Counted from the stretch's first letter, positions 43,823-55,115 are shown. The stretch: 64,000 bases of DNA from Cristatella mucedo (GCA_009760855.2 WPIO01000127.1:1-64000); one strand, 5' to 3'. Program-made: numbers and translations. Notes: generated by a model not told the origin, from the sequence alone.

Positions 43823-44560
43823 AATTCCGGATTGCTTAGACAGGGATACTATATCTAAATTGGTGCATGCATTTGCGACATCCCCTCTCAACTTCTGCAA
43901 CTCATCTGCTTTCTTGTTCACAGGCCCGTGCAATCACGCACTTAAAGTTGGTGCACAACTCTGCATCTAGGCTTAACTGTCGCGTCGCAGTTGCCACATA
44001 ACACCACTTCTCGCCGACCAGCATTGCCTCTCTGTCAAGCAGCTCATCGACTTTAATTTTCTGTCAGTAACTCTTAGGTCCCTTCATTCTTTGGCCCCAG
44101 CTTAAATATCTGTTCTACTCCCCCATCAAGCTAGGCATTGTACCGCCCACTTTTCGGAATCTACTCGATCAGCTACACCTCGTATGTACCTCAAATTCTT
44201 CGGTGACCATAGCTTTAGTTCGTATGCTCCCGAAGCTCACTTCCAACTGGCATCACGATAACCCCTGACTTGACTACATTTAAAAAGAAGCTAAAACGCA
44301 TCTAATTGCCACAACATTTAGTGAATCCTTGTGATTTGCCCTTCGCGTGCTTATGGGTGCTGACACTGTGCATGCTGCCGCTAACCATATTTGCATGCTG
44401 ACACTGTACATGTCAGCTCTAACCATGCTATGCTAGTTGTCATTGCGCATGCTATCACTAACCATTTGACCATGCTTCCTTTGCAGCATGTGTAAAGTGC
44501 CTAGAACGAGATTTAATTCTCGGAGGGTGCTATACAAATGTATTATCATTATTATTATTA
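43823..44560 (+). mobile_element. L2-A LINE fragment, head to head with the previous one
   Basis: Starts GGATTGCTTAGACAGGGATA on the plus strand and runs through 3' UTR, stem-loop and ATT tail. Its 5' end abuts the 5' end of the minus-strand copy. Both cover the same ORF2 region, so this is two insertions and not a twin-priming inversion. Confidence 0.8.
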
Positions 44561-44919
44561 CCATCATCATGTCGTGTATACACACAGAGCAGGCCCAAAA
44601 ACCATGCAACCTGCCCTTCAGGCACATAGAAGGACACAACGAACACGAGAAGCCAATGCAGCTGAAATGAATTAAAAACATGCAGTAGTTGAAACAAGCC
44701 ATTTATTGAGCACAGTGAAATCAATCAGAAATCGAGTTTTTTTTTCTCTAGCTTACCGCTCCTCCGAGATTTTGTACAACGGCAGAGATGCTTCTTGTCA
44801 CAACCCCTCCCCCCCCCCGACAACTTTTTCTACAGTAGGTCGGAGATGATTTTCTGGCTTCTACTCATCCCAGGCTCGGAAAAGTCACCAGCAACCATCC
44901 ATGGCCGGCATCTAGACCA
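44561..44919. other. No gene recognised
   Basis: Contains a C-rich run at 44806-44818. Confidence 0.4.
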
Positions 44920-45090
44920 TTGGTGAGAGAAGCTTTAGCTCTGCTGGTCCTAGACTGTGGAACTCGCTTCCACAATTCTTACGTACCGACTACTCTCCTG
45001 CTGCCGACTATGGCACATCCTTTTCAGCGGTCCTAAACTGCTACTTCCATGTTACTCCCTACCTCGACTGCTCTCCTGATTATGCTAGTA
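44920..45090 (+). mobile_element. L2-B ORF2 C-terminal fragment
   Basis: GAGAGAAGCTTTAGCTCTGC through CCTAGACTGTGGAACTCGCT and CCTCGACTGCTCTCCTGA, the L2-B TVGDRSFSSAGPRLWN block. Confidence 0.75.
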
Positions 45091-45556
45091 TCTAGTCACT
45101 AGCATCACCAGCCGACACTCAACCATCGCTGCTATTCCGTGTCTGTGGAACATGGCCTTGTCAGTCCGAAGACCTTGACTTTTGACTCAGCTAAAGTCCA
45201 GTGCTAGTGCCAACAGACAAAAGCATGTCGCCTGCACAATACTCAGAGCTGGCTTCCTCTTAGCAACTCTTAGCAACCAGTACGTGAAGCTCGGGACCCC
45301 TGGATCCTTTTCAGCCTAATCGTTTGTGCACTGGCACTGATCTTGACAGCTCAACGAGCTCGTAATCAGCCAAAAATACACGAAGGAACTGCCTGTTATG
45401 GGAGCGTCCGTGAGAGCTTCTAGGTTACGTCATTATGATGGTTTTCGAAGGATAGATCAACTTCGGCACCATCGCCCCTACATTGTGCGTGCACATTTTT
45501 TGTACACATCGCGTTGCGCTTCGGACAAAGCCAGAGCTATGTTTGGCCAGAAAGAC
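45091..45556. other. No gene recognised
   Basis: Unassigned unique DNA. Confidence 0.4.
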
Positions 45557-46760
45557 ATAATAATATAATTATAATATTACACTTGATAAAGCACCCTCAG
45601 ACAACTCAATCTCTTTCTAGATGCTTTACATTTGCTGCAAAGGAAACACGGTCGAATGGTGAGTGGTAGCTCGATAAACAACATGACTAACATGCTTAGG
45701 GGTGACATGCACAGGGTCAGCATGCAAGTGTGGTTAGTGGCAGCATGCACAGTGTCAGTACGCATAAGCACATAAAGGACGAATCACGGAGACCCATTAA
45801 ATACTGACATAAATAGGTGAGTTTTTAATTTCTTTTTAAATGTGGTCAAGTCAGGGAATGACAGGAGTGAGTTCCAGGCTTTGGGAGCATACAAACTGAA
45901 TGCACAGTCTCCAAAGGATTTGAGGTTTGTACGAGGTATTGGTAAACTGCTGGATTCTGAAAAGCAGGTGGTACTATGCTTGGCCTGGTGGGGGAGTAGA
46001 TCTGATATGTAATGTAATGTAATGTATCTCCGTCTGTAACTCCACAAAGTCATACAGACTATGTGGGTGTTACACAGGAGAGTTTTGTATAGCGCACTCA
46101 CAGCCTACGCGGCTTTCGGTACGCATTCGGTAGCCAACAGACTTCGTCTCACACAACAAAGTGAAAGTGGGAAGCATAGCAGAGTCAGGAGAGCAGTTGA
46201 GGTAGTGAGTAGCATAGAAGTAGCAGCTCAGGACTGCTGAAAAAGATGTGCCATAGTCGGCCGTAGGAGAGCAGTTGTCGTTGCGTAAGAATTGTGGAAG
46301 CGAGTTCCACAGTCTAGGACCTGCAGAGCTAAAGCTTCTGTTGCCAACTGTCTTTTAGCGGAGGAATGGGACAGCTAATTTATTGTCCACACTGGACCTC
46401 AGGGCACGAACAGACTGAAACTGATGTAGCAGTTCAGCTAGGTACGAAGGAGCCAAGCCGTGGCGGCCTTGTGGGTCAGCGTAAGAAGGCTGGAGCCAAA
46501 CAATGAAGTGACCTAAAAGTGAGCAACAAAACCTTGAAGTCAATCCGTTGCTTGACTGGTAGCCAGGGCATTTATAGATTGGTAGATTGTAGATTATTAT
46601 TATTAGAGGTAGATTGGCAAGAAGTGGTGTAACGTGGCAACTGCGATGCTGACGACAGACAAGCCTAGCTGCGGAATTTTGCACCAGCTTTAAGCACCGG
46701 ATTGCACATGCCGGTAGGCCAGCAAGCAGTGAGTTACAGATCGACATATCGATGGTTGGC
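45557..46760 (-). mobile_element. L2-A LINE split by an L2-B insertion
   Basis: L2-A tail, 3' UTR and C-terminal ORF2 run from 45557 to 46006. The same element resumes at 46487 (GGCTGGAGCCAAACAATGAA) and continues to about 46760. The gap is filled by L2-B. A further 50-base AT-rich insertion lies at 46566-46616. Confidence 0.85.
46007..46486 (-). mobile_element. L2-B LINE nested in L2-A
   Basis: Starts with (TAATG)n then TGTATCTCCGTCTGTAACTC, and continues through the 3' UTR into the ORF2 C terminus. It shows that L2-B was active after this L2-A copy landed, and gives its tail as a short (ACATT)n. Confidence 0.88.
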
Positions 46761-47184
46761 CAACGCATGCCTTCAACAACGGTCAAGATGTGAAAAGCTC
46801 TCATTTTCGGCATGGGCTGCATGGACTGGATTGATGGTTCGATGCATGACAGATATCGACGACACGGAAAACGCCTGGCTGCATTTTCTGATTCCTCGTG
46901 TTATAAATACGTTATGAAATTGCAGCTGCAGTCCTGGCTTACTTTGTTAGTTAGGTCAGGCCAAACACACTAACCAACTGACTACTTTTCGAAGACTGTC
47001 CTATTAAAGCAGTCGATGTGTGACCATTTAATGACATCACACGGGAGATAGCAGAGCCTCAGAGAATGAAGTTATTTGGGCAACCACCTGACGGAACATG
47101 TGTGTGGGATTACTCAAGTCCATACTAAAATACGAGTATTAAAAAGTGATAGTGATTAACAGCTTAACGTTTAATCTCTGCAGA
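46761..47184. other. No gene recognised
   Basis: Unassigned DNA between two LINE pieces. Confidence 0.4.
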
Positions 47185-47592
47185 TGGCTCAGTTTCAGCC
47201 TGTTCGTGCCCTGAGGTCCTGTGTGGACAATAAATTAGCTGTCCCATTCCTCCGCTAAAAGACAGTTGGCGACAGAAGCTTTAGCTCTGCAGGTCCTAGA
47301 CTGTGGAACTCGCTTCCGCAATTCTTAAGCAACGACAACTACTCTCCTACTGTCAACTATGGCACATCTTTTTCAGCGGTCCTGAGCTGCTACTTCTATG
47401 CTAATCACTACCTCAACTGCTCTCCTGACTCTGCTATGCTTCCCACTTTCTCTTTGTTGCGTGAGACGAAGTCTGTTGGCTACCGAATGCGTACCGAAAG
47501 CCGCGTAGGCTGTGAGTGCGTTATACAAAACTATCGTGCGTAACACCCACATGGTCTTTATGACTTTGTGGAGTTACAGACGGAGATACATG
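47185..47592 (+). mobile_element. L2-B LINE, ORF2 end and 3' UTR
   Basis: CAGTTTCAGCCTGTTCGTGC through GTGGAGTTACAGACGGAGAT, plus strand, nearly complete 3' end. Well preserved. Confidence 0.88.
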
Positions 47593-48099
47593 GCACTATG
47601 GGAGCCTAGACTAAATGCCATCTGAATCTAGGCTATATGATAAGTTTTAGGTCAAAACGACCATAGCATCCAGGTTCTGCATTAACTGAGGCCATACAGC
47701 AAATAGCTAATAAATGTGATTATTTTGCCTTATGACACTAAAAGTAGACACGAGAAGACGACCAAATAGCCGGGGCTCAACATCTACCCCTTGACATTTA
47801 ATTATTGTGTAAGTCTTGCCAATTCATTTTGGCTTAAGCCAAGTGCAAATTTTCCACAGAATTAGTGGAATCATTTATCAATAACCCAAAAGTGTTATGC
47901 CCACCATCGGCTATCTTCTTAACTGCTTCCAAGCACACCTACACGACCCAGAGACATCAACTGCGACTTAGCAGGGCGGTTCTCTAATTTCCTTCGTGAG
48001 ACAAAATGAATCGGGGACCCTCCTCCTCCTCCTCCTCCTCTTCCCCCCCCCCCAGTCATCGCCTTCCCTGTGCAACAGCAGCTGCCCTTGCTTGTCGCT
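47593..48099. other. Unassigned; C/T-rich near the end
   Basis: A (TCC)n run and a C run at 48023-48055 lead into the minisatellite. The Arg-repeat and Ser-repeat frames here are artefacts. Confidence 0.45.
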
Positions 48100-48692
48100 C
48101 CCTGCCCTCTCCTGCTTCCCTGCCCTCTCCTGCATGCCTGCCCTCTCCTGCATGCCTGCCCTCTCCTGCTTCCCTGCCCTCTCCTGCATGCCTGCCCTCT
48201 CCTGCTTGCCTGCCCTCTCCTGCTTCTCTGCCCTCTCCTGCTTCCCTGCCCTCTCCTGCTTCCCTGCCCTCTCCTGCTTCTCTGCCCTCTCCTGCATGCC
48301 TGCCCTCTCCTGCTTCTCTGCCCTCTCCTGCATGCCTGCCCTCTCCTGCTTCTCTGCCCTCTCCTGCTTCTCTGCCCTCTCCTGCATGCCTGCCCTCTCC
48401 TGCTTCTCTGCCCTCTCCTGCATGCCTGCCCTCTCCTGCTTCCCTGCCCTCTCCTGCTTCTCTGCCCTCTCCTGCTTCCCTGCCCTCTCCTGCATGCCTG
48501 CCCTCTCCTGCTTCTCTGCCCTCTCCTGCATGCCTGCCCTCTCCTGCTTCTCTGCCCTCTCCTGCTTCTCTGCCCTCTCCTGCATGCCTGCCCTCTCCTG
48601 CTTCTCTGCCCTCTCCTGCATGCCTGCCCTCTCCTGCTTCCCTGCCCTCTCCTGCTTCTCTGCCCTCTCCTGCATGCCTGCCCTCTCTGCTG
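48100..48692. repeat. 18-bp minisatellite, about 32 units, with higher-order structure
   Basis: Unit CTGCCCTCTCCTGCTTCC with three main variants at the last six bases (TTCCCTG, TTCTCTG, ATGCCTG). Eighteen is a multiple of three and the unit has no stop in several frames, so both strands show long open frames of hexapeptides (SCFPAL on plus, KQERAG on minus). Coding is not implied. The order of variants repeats with a period of 11 units. Confidence 0.97.
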
Positions 48693-50000
48693 AATTCGTT
48701 GCTAATTTTCTCTCCCAGGCTAGCCCAGAAACATTAGCTCTCCTTACGATGTGCATAGACCAACTGCTGCTCACCATAAAAACTATTGTAAATATCGCTG
48801 GCTATCGATGAAGTCCCTGCCCCTTTGAAAACAGCCGTTGTTAGGCCACTTACTAAAAAGCCAGCCCTAGATCGCGAGAATTTAAGTAACTTTTGTCCAG
48901 TTTCCCTTCTGACACAATCCAATCCACAGTTAGAACGAATGGCGGCCAAGCAACTAAGCGACTACATCAGTTCATAAGACCGCACTGGCAAGTTTCAATC
49001 AGGATTTAGAGCTAACCATTCCATAGAAACTACTCAGCTTCAGGTGTGCACTGACCTTCTGAATAATGCTCATCAGAGTATGAGCTCCCTGCTGATTCTC
49101 TTAGATCTGTCAGCACCGTGGGACACTATTGACCACCACATCCTTCTGAAGAGCCTCTCAAAACGCCTATGCGTCACTGGCACACTGCTACACTCGGCTA
49201 GGTCCTACCTCGACAAGAGTGCAGATGTGAATGTCCCTGTGTAATCCGGAGAGCCAATCAGGTAAGAGCTACCTCCAAGTTATGCATCAACCCCTACTTT
49301 TCGTTATCTACTCTCTCCCACCGGCCAAAGCAATCGCCAAACACAATCTTGGATTTCACATCTTTGCCATCTTTGCCAATGATACTCAGCTCTAACTAAC
49401 CTTTGACTCTTCTAAGCATTGCTCCACATTGGACTCACTTCATTCTCTTGCAGCTGGAAACGACGACATTCACACTTGGATGGCCACTATCTTACAGAAA
49501 CTTGATGACGAGAAAACCAACCCTAAAGTAACTGGTATGCCTAGTTTCAGCCAAAACGTTGCAGTACCTCAACTCCCAAAATTGGTTAATCCGAACATCA
49601 ATCTATCGATGCCAGCCCTTAATCCGAGTGAGCTGCTCCAAATCGCCTTATCGCTGGATGAGCATATTCAAGCCTCCACAATCAAGTCGGCCCACGTTCA
49701 CCTTTGAAACACGGTTAAAATCCAGGCCAGCTTAGACAAGAGTACGACAGCAACACTAGCCCATCCATTTGTCGTGTCGTGGCGAGGCTACTGCATCAGG
49801 ACTCGCGGCATGTGCCCTTAATCGTGAACAGCAGGTGCAAGAAAGAAGCAGCTCGTCTGGTATGCAGTCGACGAGCTAGTTGCCACTTTGCAGCACACTA
49901 GTCTGAGCTTCACGGGCTCCCTATCAGGCATCGAATCGATCCGTCTGGCTTAGGTCAGGTGACAGGTCACTTCACTCGCTTGCAGCAGCTTTGATCTGTC
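48693..50000 (+). mobile_element. L2-type LINE, linker through C terminus, diverged
   Basis: Plus strand: TAVVRPLLKKPALDRENLSN at about 48835, ILLDLSAPWDTIDHHILLKS (RT motif A) at about 49110, ANDTQL (YADD box as FAND), SLAAGNDDIHTW, then a C-terminal RSLHSLAAA block near 49980. It is more diverged than L2-A. It starts directly at the end of the 18-bp minisatellite. Confidence 0.8.
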
Positions 50001-50024
50001 CTTGACCTCCTTGCTCCTCCATTA

Positions 50025-50190
50025 AAAAAATCCTAGCTGATTAAACAGCCTCTTTTTGCATAGCGACAGAAGAGCCTTTACGGCTATCACCACCGCTTGC
50101 AGTGGCGATAAAGGATCGCTCATCGCAGGAATCGAACCCACGACCTCAGGACCGAGGTCGTGAAAGCAACCGCCTGACCTAGTGTGCCAT
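50025..50190 (-). mobile_element. SINE-A copy, near full length
   Basis: TGATTAAACAGCCTCTTTTTG tail end at 50038, box B complement GGAATCGAACCC at about 50128, head near 50190. Confidence 0.92.
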
Positions 50191-50229
50191 TGTCCTCTAG
50201 GACCACCGGCTCCTAGTTAGAAAAATCTT

Positions 50230-50545
50230 TTGGTCAACGAACCGTCAGTTCGAATGCACTGAAAGACTTGAAGTCTTGCTCAAAGCTGCACAGCAATGGC
50301 GGCCTTGCACCACTTAAGCCTGAGCTAAATATGTATCTGTCCTGCTCTGAGTCCCCATCCACCCTGCTGCCACATGAACTTGTCTTTTCGATTCGTGTGT
50401 GCTTTGGGAGCATGATCTGTGCCTGACTTTGAGTGTGATTCAGTGAAGGCCCGGAAGTCTCGAATCCACTGGAGGTCTCGAACCCACGATCTGGGCTGTC
50501 GAGGTGCGAGCAACTCACCACAGGACTCGGAGTGACGGGTCTGGG
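50230..50545 (-). mobile_element. Possible fourth tRNA-derived SINE
   Basis: The minus strand contains GGGTTCGAGACC (50471-50482), a perfect box B, preceded by a tRNA-like run CCTGTGGTGAGTTGCTCGCA. It covers most of a 146-codon open frame, which I therefore do not call a gene. Only one copy seen. Confidence 0.45.
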
Positions 50546-51204
50546 CCGGGGTAGTGACACTATCTCGAACCGCTGAAGCAGCCGAGGCCACTGAGCTGCT
50601 GCTGCTGCATAGCACAGGAGCAGCGGCACCGTGGCTGCACTGCGAAGTCTACATGGAGCACAATTTAACTCCATTTGTTAGCATGTGGTAGGATATCACA
50701 GTACCGTTCTAACAGACATACGTCAGCAGTTTTCAATAGCCAATACTTCGATCGCTCCCTCAACGACGATTCATTAGCCACTTCCTTACACTTGGCTTTT
50801 GGGTGTGGTTACAGAGCCCGCTATTCCAAAGACCTGACACATAGAAATGCCTGTCACGTGCTCATGCACCAACTCTCTCCACTGGATACTAAATCGTTAC
50901 AGCTGGATCACTTAATCGTGGGATCACACCACAATATAACCTTTCTTACTATTCCTGCAATAACTCTGCTGCTACGCTCTCTTTACCACTCTCCGATCCT
51001 ACCCTCGTGTTGTCTCTGCTCTTAGACCATCCCTGCGCCTACATGATCCCAGCTCTAATTCAATGATTGCTCTTACAAGACTGCTCTTAAACTAGATCTG
51101 CTCTTGCAATTCAGTGCCCAGGCTCTAAACAGTGTGCTAGCTCAATCCCAAACCTCCTTGCCAACTTCCCAGCTTTGGTGAAGGACAAAGATCACATTCA
51201 CAGA
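50546..51204. other. Unassigned
   Basis: A plus-strand frame of about 116 codons (50675-51022) has no splice support and no recognisable motif. Confidence 0.35.
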
Positions 51205-52065
51205 CATGATAATAATAATAACAATAATAACCACAATAATTTGTTATAGCTTCCACAGAGAACTCAATCTCTTTCTGCTGACTTTAGATTTGCTGCAAAA
51301 GGAAGCATGATCGAATGGTTAGTGGTGGCATGCTCAATGACAACAAGCATAACATGGTTAGAAGTGACATGCACAGAGTCAGCATGCAAATATGGTTAGT
51401 GGCAGCATGCAGGTAAATGACAAATGACATGGACCACTAAATGCTTTAATAAATAGACGCATTTTAGCTTTTTTAATGTGGTCAAGTTAGGGTGATGTCA
51501 TGCCACAAGCAGGAAGTGAGTTCCAGGCTTTGAGAGCATACGAACTAAAGGCAAGGTCTCCAAAGAATTTGAGGTTCCAATGTATAGGCAAACGATTAGA
51601 TTACGGAAAGCGGGTGGTACGATGCTAAACCTCGTGTGGGAGTAGATCAGATAGGTGGGCTGGAGCCAAACAATGAAGGGACCTAAAAGTGAGTAACAAA
51701 ACCTTTAAGTCGATGCGTTACTTGACTGGTAGCCAGTGCAGGTCGGCGAGAAGTGGTGTGATGTGGCAACTGCAATGCTCACAACAGACAAGCCTAGCTG
51801 CAGAGTTTTGCATCAGCTGTAAGCACCTTATTGCACAGGCCGGTAGACCAGCAAGCAGTGAGTTACAGAAGTCAAGATGGGATGTCACAAATACATGGAC
51901 CAATTTAGATGTGGTATCTCTGTCTAAGCAAGCCCGAATTTCAGTAATGCTATGTAGCTGAAAGTAGGGAGACTTGACTGAGGAGCTGATGTGGTCATCT
52001 AATAAAAAGTCACTTTCGAATAAAACACCTAGATTTCGTGCAGATACAACCGGAGACCTGTTACG
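51205..52065 (-). mobile_element. L2-A LINE, 3' 860 bases
   Basis: ATAAT tail, stem-loop, 3' UTR and ORF2 C terminus (FVTSHLDFCNSLLAGLPACA, RLVCCEHCSCHITPLLADLH). Same truncation point as 25113-25970. Confidence 0.88.
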
Positions 52066-52221
52066 TCACATTCAGAATTAGGAATGCTAGACCGAAACGA
52101 ACGTGACCCTCCTCACGCAAAGCTTTGCTCCCCAGTAAATGTGCATTGCTCCGCACTGGGACTTACAAAAATCGAAGCATCTGCACTGTCCTGTAGTCAG
52201 CCGCAAGCAGACCGTGTATAC

Positions 52222-52313
52222 CTTCAGGTTTGGTAAGTAGCTGCTGCCGGCAAATATACACAACAGATCGGCCTGCACCCGAGAGACATACGGCAGCTTG
52301 AAACAGGAAGCTC
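52222..52313 (-). CDS. Exon of a RecA-fold protein, possible SWSAP1-type ATPase
   Basis: A 92-base minus-strand exon with acceptor GTGCTTCAGTATTTGCAG and donor CCTGAAG then GTATAC. It reads SFLFQAAVCLSGAGRSVVYI then CRQQLLTKPE, phase 2 in, phase 1 out. This is the helix and second strand that follow the P-loop in RecA/RAD51-like ATPases (S.LFQAA......G..V.YI.R), as in SWSAP1. The Walker-B-like exon at 35204-35345 is on the same strand downstream. The phases (1 out, 2 in) require at least one exon between them that I have not found. Family is inference. Confidence 0.45.
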
Positions 52314-52407
52314 CTGCAAATACTGAAGCACAAGCACACGCTCAGCTCACAGCTTAGGACCAGCTTCGTACAGACCAAAGAAAGAGATGCATAATTACAT
52401 AATATTT

Positions 52408-52565
52408 AATTCCTTTTCATAGCGCCCTATGAGAACCTAAACTCTATTCGGGTGTTGTATATATGCCACGATTGTATAGAGCCCACGAGCTTGGTCATCA
52501 AATACATTCACCTTGACTTCGATCGTTAAAGGCGAGCGTCTTAACCACTGGGGCTAACCGGCACC
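52408..52565 (-). mobile_element. SINE-B copy, decayed
   Basis: Complement of the L2-like tail (TAGCGCCCTATGAGAACC) followed by a decayed tRNA-like head ending TTAACCACTGGGGCTAACC. Confidence 0.7.
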
Positions 52566-52629
52566 AGTAGAGGGAAACTCCAAGTCATTTAGCCTTAGAG
52601 AAAGGGAAACTGAGCCCGCTAACGAGTAA

Positions 52630-52850
52630 CTGTTCTAACTCCTCTCTCCTTCCCTACTCATCCTTTCCCTCATCATCCCTGCTCTCTTCTCTGATGCTCT
52701 CAACTCCTCTCTCCTTCCTTTCCCTCATCCATTCCCTCATCCATTCCCTCATCCTCCCTTCCCTGCTTCCTTCCCTACTCATCCTTTCCCTCATCATCCC
52801 TGCTCTCTTCTCTCCCTTCCCTGATGCTTCCCTGATGCTCTTTTTAACAA
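52630..52850. repeat. C/T-rich imperfect repeat with a 44-bp direct duplication
   Basis: The block TTCCCTACTCATCCTTTCCC with its continuation to CTCTCTTCTCT occurs at about 52651 and again at about 52769, separated by CATCCATTCCCT repeats. Confidence 0.85.
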
Positions 52851-53734
52851 TTCGTTACATTAGCATGTCTATCTAAAAGGCCCCACTTACGGATCAATAG
52901 GCATTAATTCACTGGCAAAAAATTATGACAAACTGGATTTGTATCAACATGCAATTTAGGGAGAATGGTATAGATCGAGTAAGATTGCTTGCAATGAGCT
53001 TAAAACACGTAAAAAAAACTGCAGACTATTCTAGTATCTCGTAGGGAAATTTGTGGTAATAGGCATAATTTCAGCCATGAAAGGTTATTGTCCGTAGCAT
53101 CATTCCTCCATGCAAATAAAGATTGTTTGGCATGCCAGAGGTTGCAGGCCAGAATAAGACAATTTCACGGTTGGCCAAGGAACTTCTTCAGCAACTGTCA
53201 CGGTTTGAAATCAGCCCATTAAATAATTTTACCCATTTTGCAGCCTTCGTAGCCATGACCCCAGACAGGGTCCGATGAAATATGATTTGAATAGGAACAA
53301 ATATGATTCAACTGGCTTTCCTGCGGTAAGGAACCACAAAACCTTACAGAAACTGCTCCTCCAGTCTTATCTAATCTTGCATGAGCACAACAATATGCCG
53401 AAATAATAAGGATAAAAAAGATCAAAAGCTCAGACTGACCAACTGCTTCTTGGAAGATACAGCTAACACAGCTGCCCACAGTCAACCAGCCTCAGCATTA
53501 AGTCCTTTGGGTACTTGATATGCAAACTACAATCTATTACGACCTAAAGTGATATTAAGCTAATGTGTTGTTGGAGATTATGATAAGCAGCTCTAACTCT
53601 TAATTTTTTCAGTGGTACACCGAAAAGTGCCAATTCAGGTGATTGTTCCATTAGGTTCCTAAATTCCATCTTTATAAGAAGACGAAGTTGGATGATCGTG
53701 GATCCTGCACAAGCGCTGTGCATTGTGCTTGAGA
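52851..53734. other. Unassigned AT-rich DNA
   Basis: Minus-strand open frames at 53485-53219 and 53744-53544 are protein-like in places but have no supporting splice sites. If the SWSAP1-like gene is real, its P-loop exon should lie in or beyond this stretch. I do not see it. Confidence 0.35.
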
Positions 53735-53942
53735 GTACAGACACTGTGCATGCTGCCAGTAACCATACTTACATGCTGACCCTGGTCATGCCACCATGTA
53801 ACCCTAAGTATGTTATTCTTGTTATTTATTGAGCATGCTACCAGTAACCATTCGATGGTGCTTCCTTTGCAGCAAATTTAAAGGGCCTAGATACAGATTG
53901 AGTTTGCTGAGGGCGCTTTATAAAATGTATTATTATTATTAT
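53735..53942 (+). mobile_element. L2-A 3' UTR and tail
   Basis: ACACTGTGCATGCTGCCAGT through TTTGCAGCAAATTTAAAGGG and an ATT tail. Confidence 0.85.
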
Positions 53943-54467
53943 ACACTATGTGCCCATATGAGACGTTTCCTATTTCCCTCTAATCATTTGATGGCATGTA
54001 CAGCAAAATGTATCCCATCGAAATCAGAAAGAAACTACTAGAGTGATATAAAGCAGAGCTGAACTCACATTTAAAATTTCACACTGATCGGTCAAGCATT
54101 GGCCAAGTTATGGAATTTACAAGGCACAAAGCTACACTGTAAATGGAACTGTTTAAAAGTCACAAGCATGTACTTCAACGAGCTGCAAGCATGTACCCTG
54201 ATGTACCAAGGTTCAACAAGTTGGGAAACTAGGACCCATATATGATGTATAGATCGATAGATTTTTTAATTTGTATAAGTTGTCTCCCATTTACTTCTGG
54301 GTTAGACATGGTTTGCCTGATCGTTTTGTATTGCTTTCATTTTATATAAAAATCGTCAAAAGTCCAATCTAATCTATAATATTTTTATCTTTAGTAAACG
54401 TACCCTGAACAGTTATTTGACTGTTGAACCAATCTTCCCAGTATTTCTTGGCATTCAGCCTTAAATA
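53943..54467. other. No gene recognised
   Basis: Unassigned AT-rich DNA. Confidence 0.4.
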
Positions 54468-54600
54468 TAATTCAGTTCTATTGCACCCTATGAGAACCCG
54501 ATAATCTCTATACAGACACTTAATGTAAGCTGAGGGCTCGAGCGACGACCCAGATCGTTAAAGGTGAGCATCTTACGCCTGTGCCAAACCAGGGCGGCGG
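54468..54600 (-). mobile_element. SINE-B copy, decayed
   Basis: CTATTGCACCCTATGAGAAC and GAGGGCTCGAGC match SINE-B on the minus strand with losses. Confidence 0.65.
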
Positions 54601-54639
54601 TTAATATCGGCTGTCTAATCCCTATCATAGGATATCATT

Positions 54640-54712
54640 TACCAATGACAAGCTTCCTTCAGCATGTGCCTAGGAAGAGATTTAATTCTATTACGATGCT
54701 TTGTAAATTTCT
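54640..54712 (+). mobile_element. L2-A tail, decayed
   Basis: CTTCCTTCAGCATGTGCCTA and GAGATTTAATTCTATTACGA follow the L2-A terminal stem-loop order. Confidence 0.55.
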
Positions 54713-54726
54713 TGCTATAAACTGAA

Positions 54727-55115
54727 TAATAATAATAAATTTGCATAGAACCTTCACAGAACTTGATCTCTTGCTAGGCACCGATTACCGATGCTGTAAA
54801 GAAAGCATGACCAAATGATTAGTGGTAAAATTCGCAATGTCATCAAGCATAACATTGCAAGACGGTCATATACAGGGTCAACATATAGATACGGCTAGTA
54901 GCAGCAGTCACAGCGTCAGCATGCACAAGCAAACAAAGGACAAAGCACGAGGATCCATTAAATGCTGTAATAAACAGGTGTAATGTAAGCTTCTTTTTTA
55001 AATGTCTTCGTGTCAGGGGATGTCTTGATGTCAGTCGGGAGTAAGTTCCAGGATTTGCAAGCATATGAACTAAAGGCACAGTCTCCAAGGTTTTTGAGGT
55101 TCGTATGAGGTATAT
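54727..55115 (-). mobile_element. L2-A LINE 3' end, old
   Basis: Tail, decayed stem-loop, 3' UTR and the last ORF2 block on the minus strand, ending near GGTTCGTATGAGGTATATC. Confidence 0.8.

Noticed and set aside
43020-44560. Head-to-head L2 pair as one twin-priming inversion
   Set aside because: Both halves cover the same ORF2 and 3' region. Twin priming would invert a different, upstream part.
47968-48811. Long open frames of 207-271 codons on both strands
   Set aside because: They are produced by a stop-free 18-bp minisatellite. No splice sites, start context or non-repeat domain supports them.
50234-50674. 146-codon minus-strand frame
   Set aside because: It overlaps a tRNA-like SINE head with a perfect box B; no splice support.
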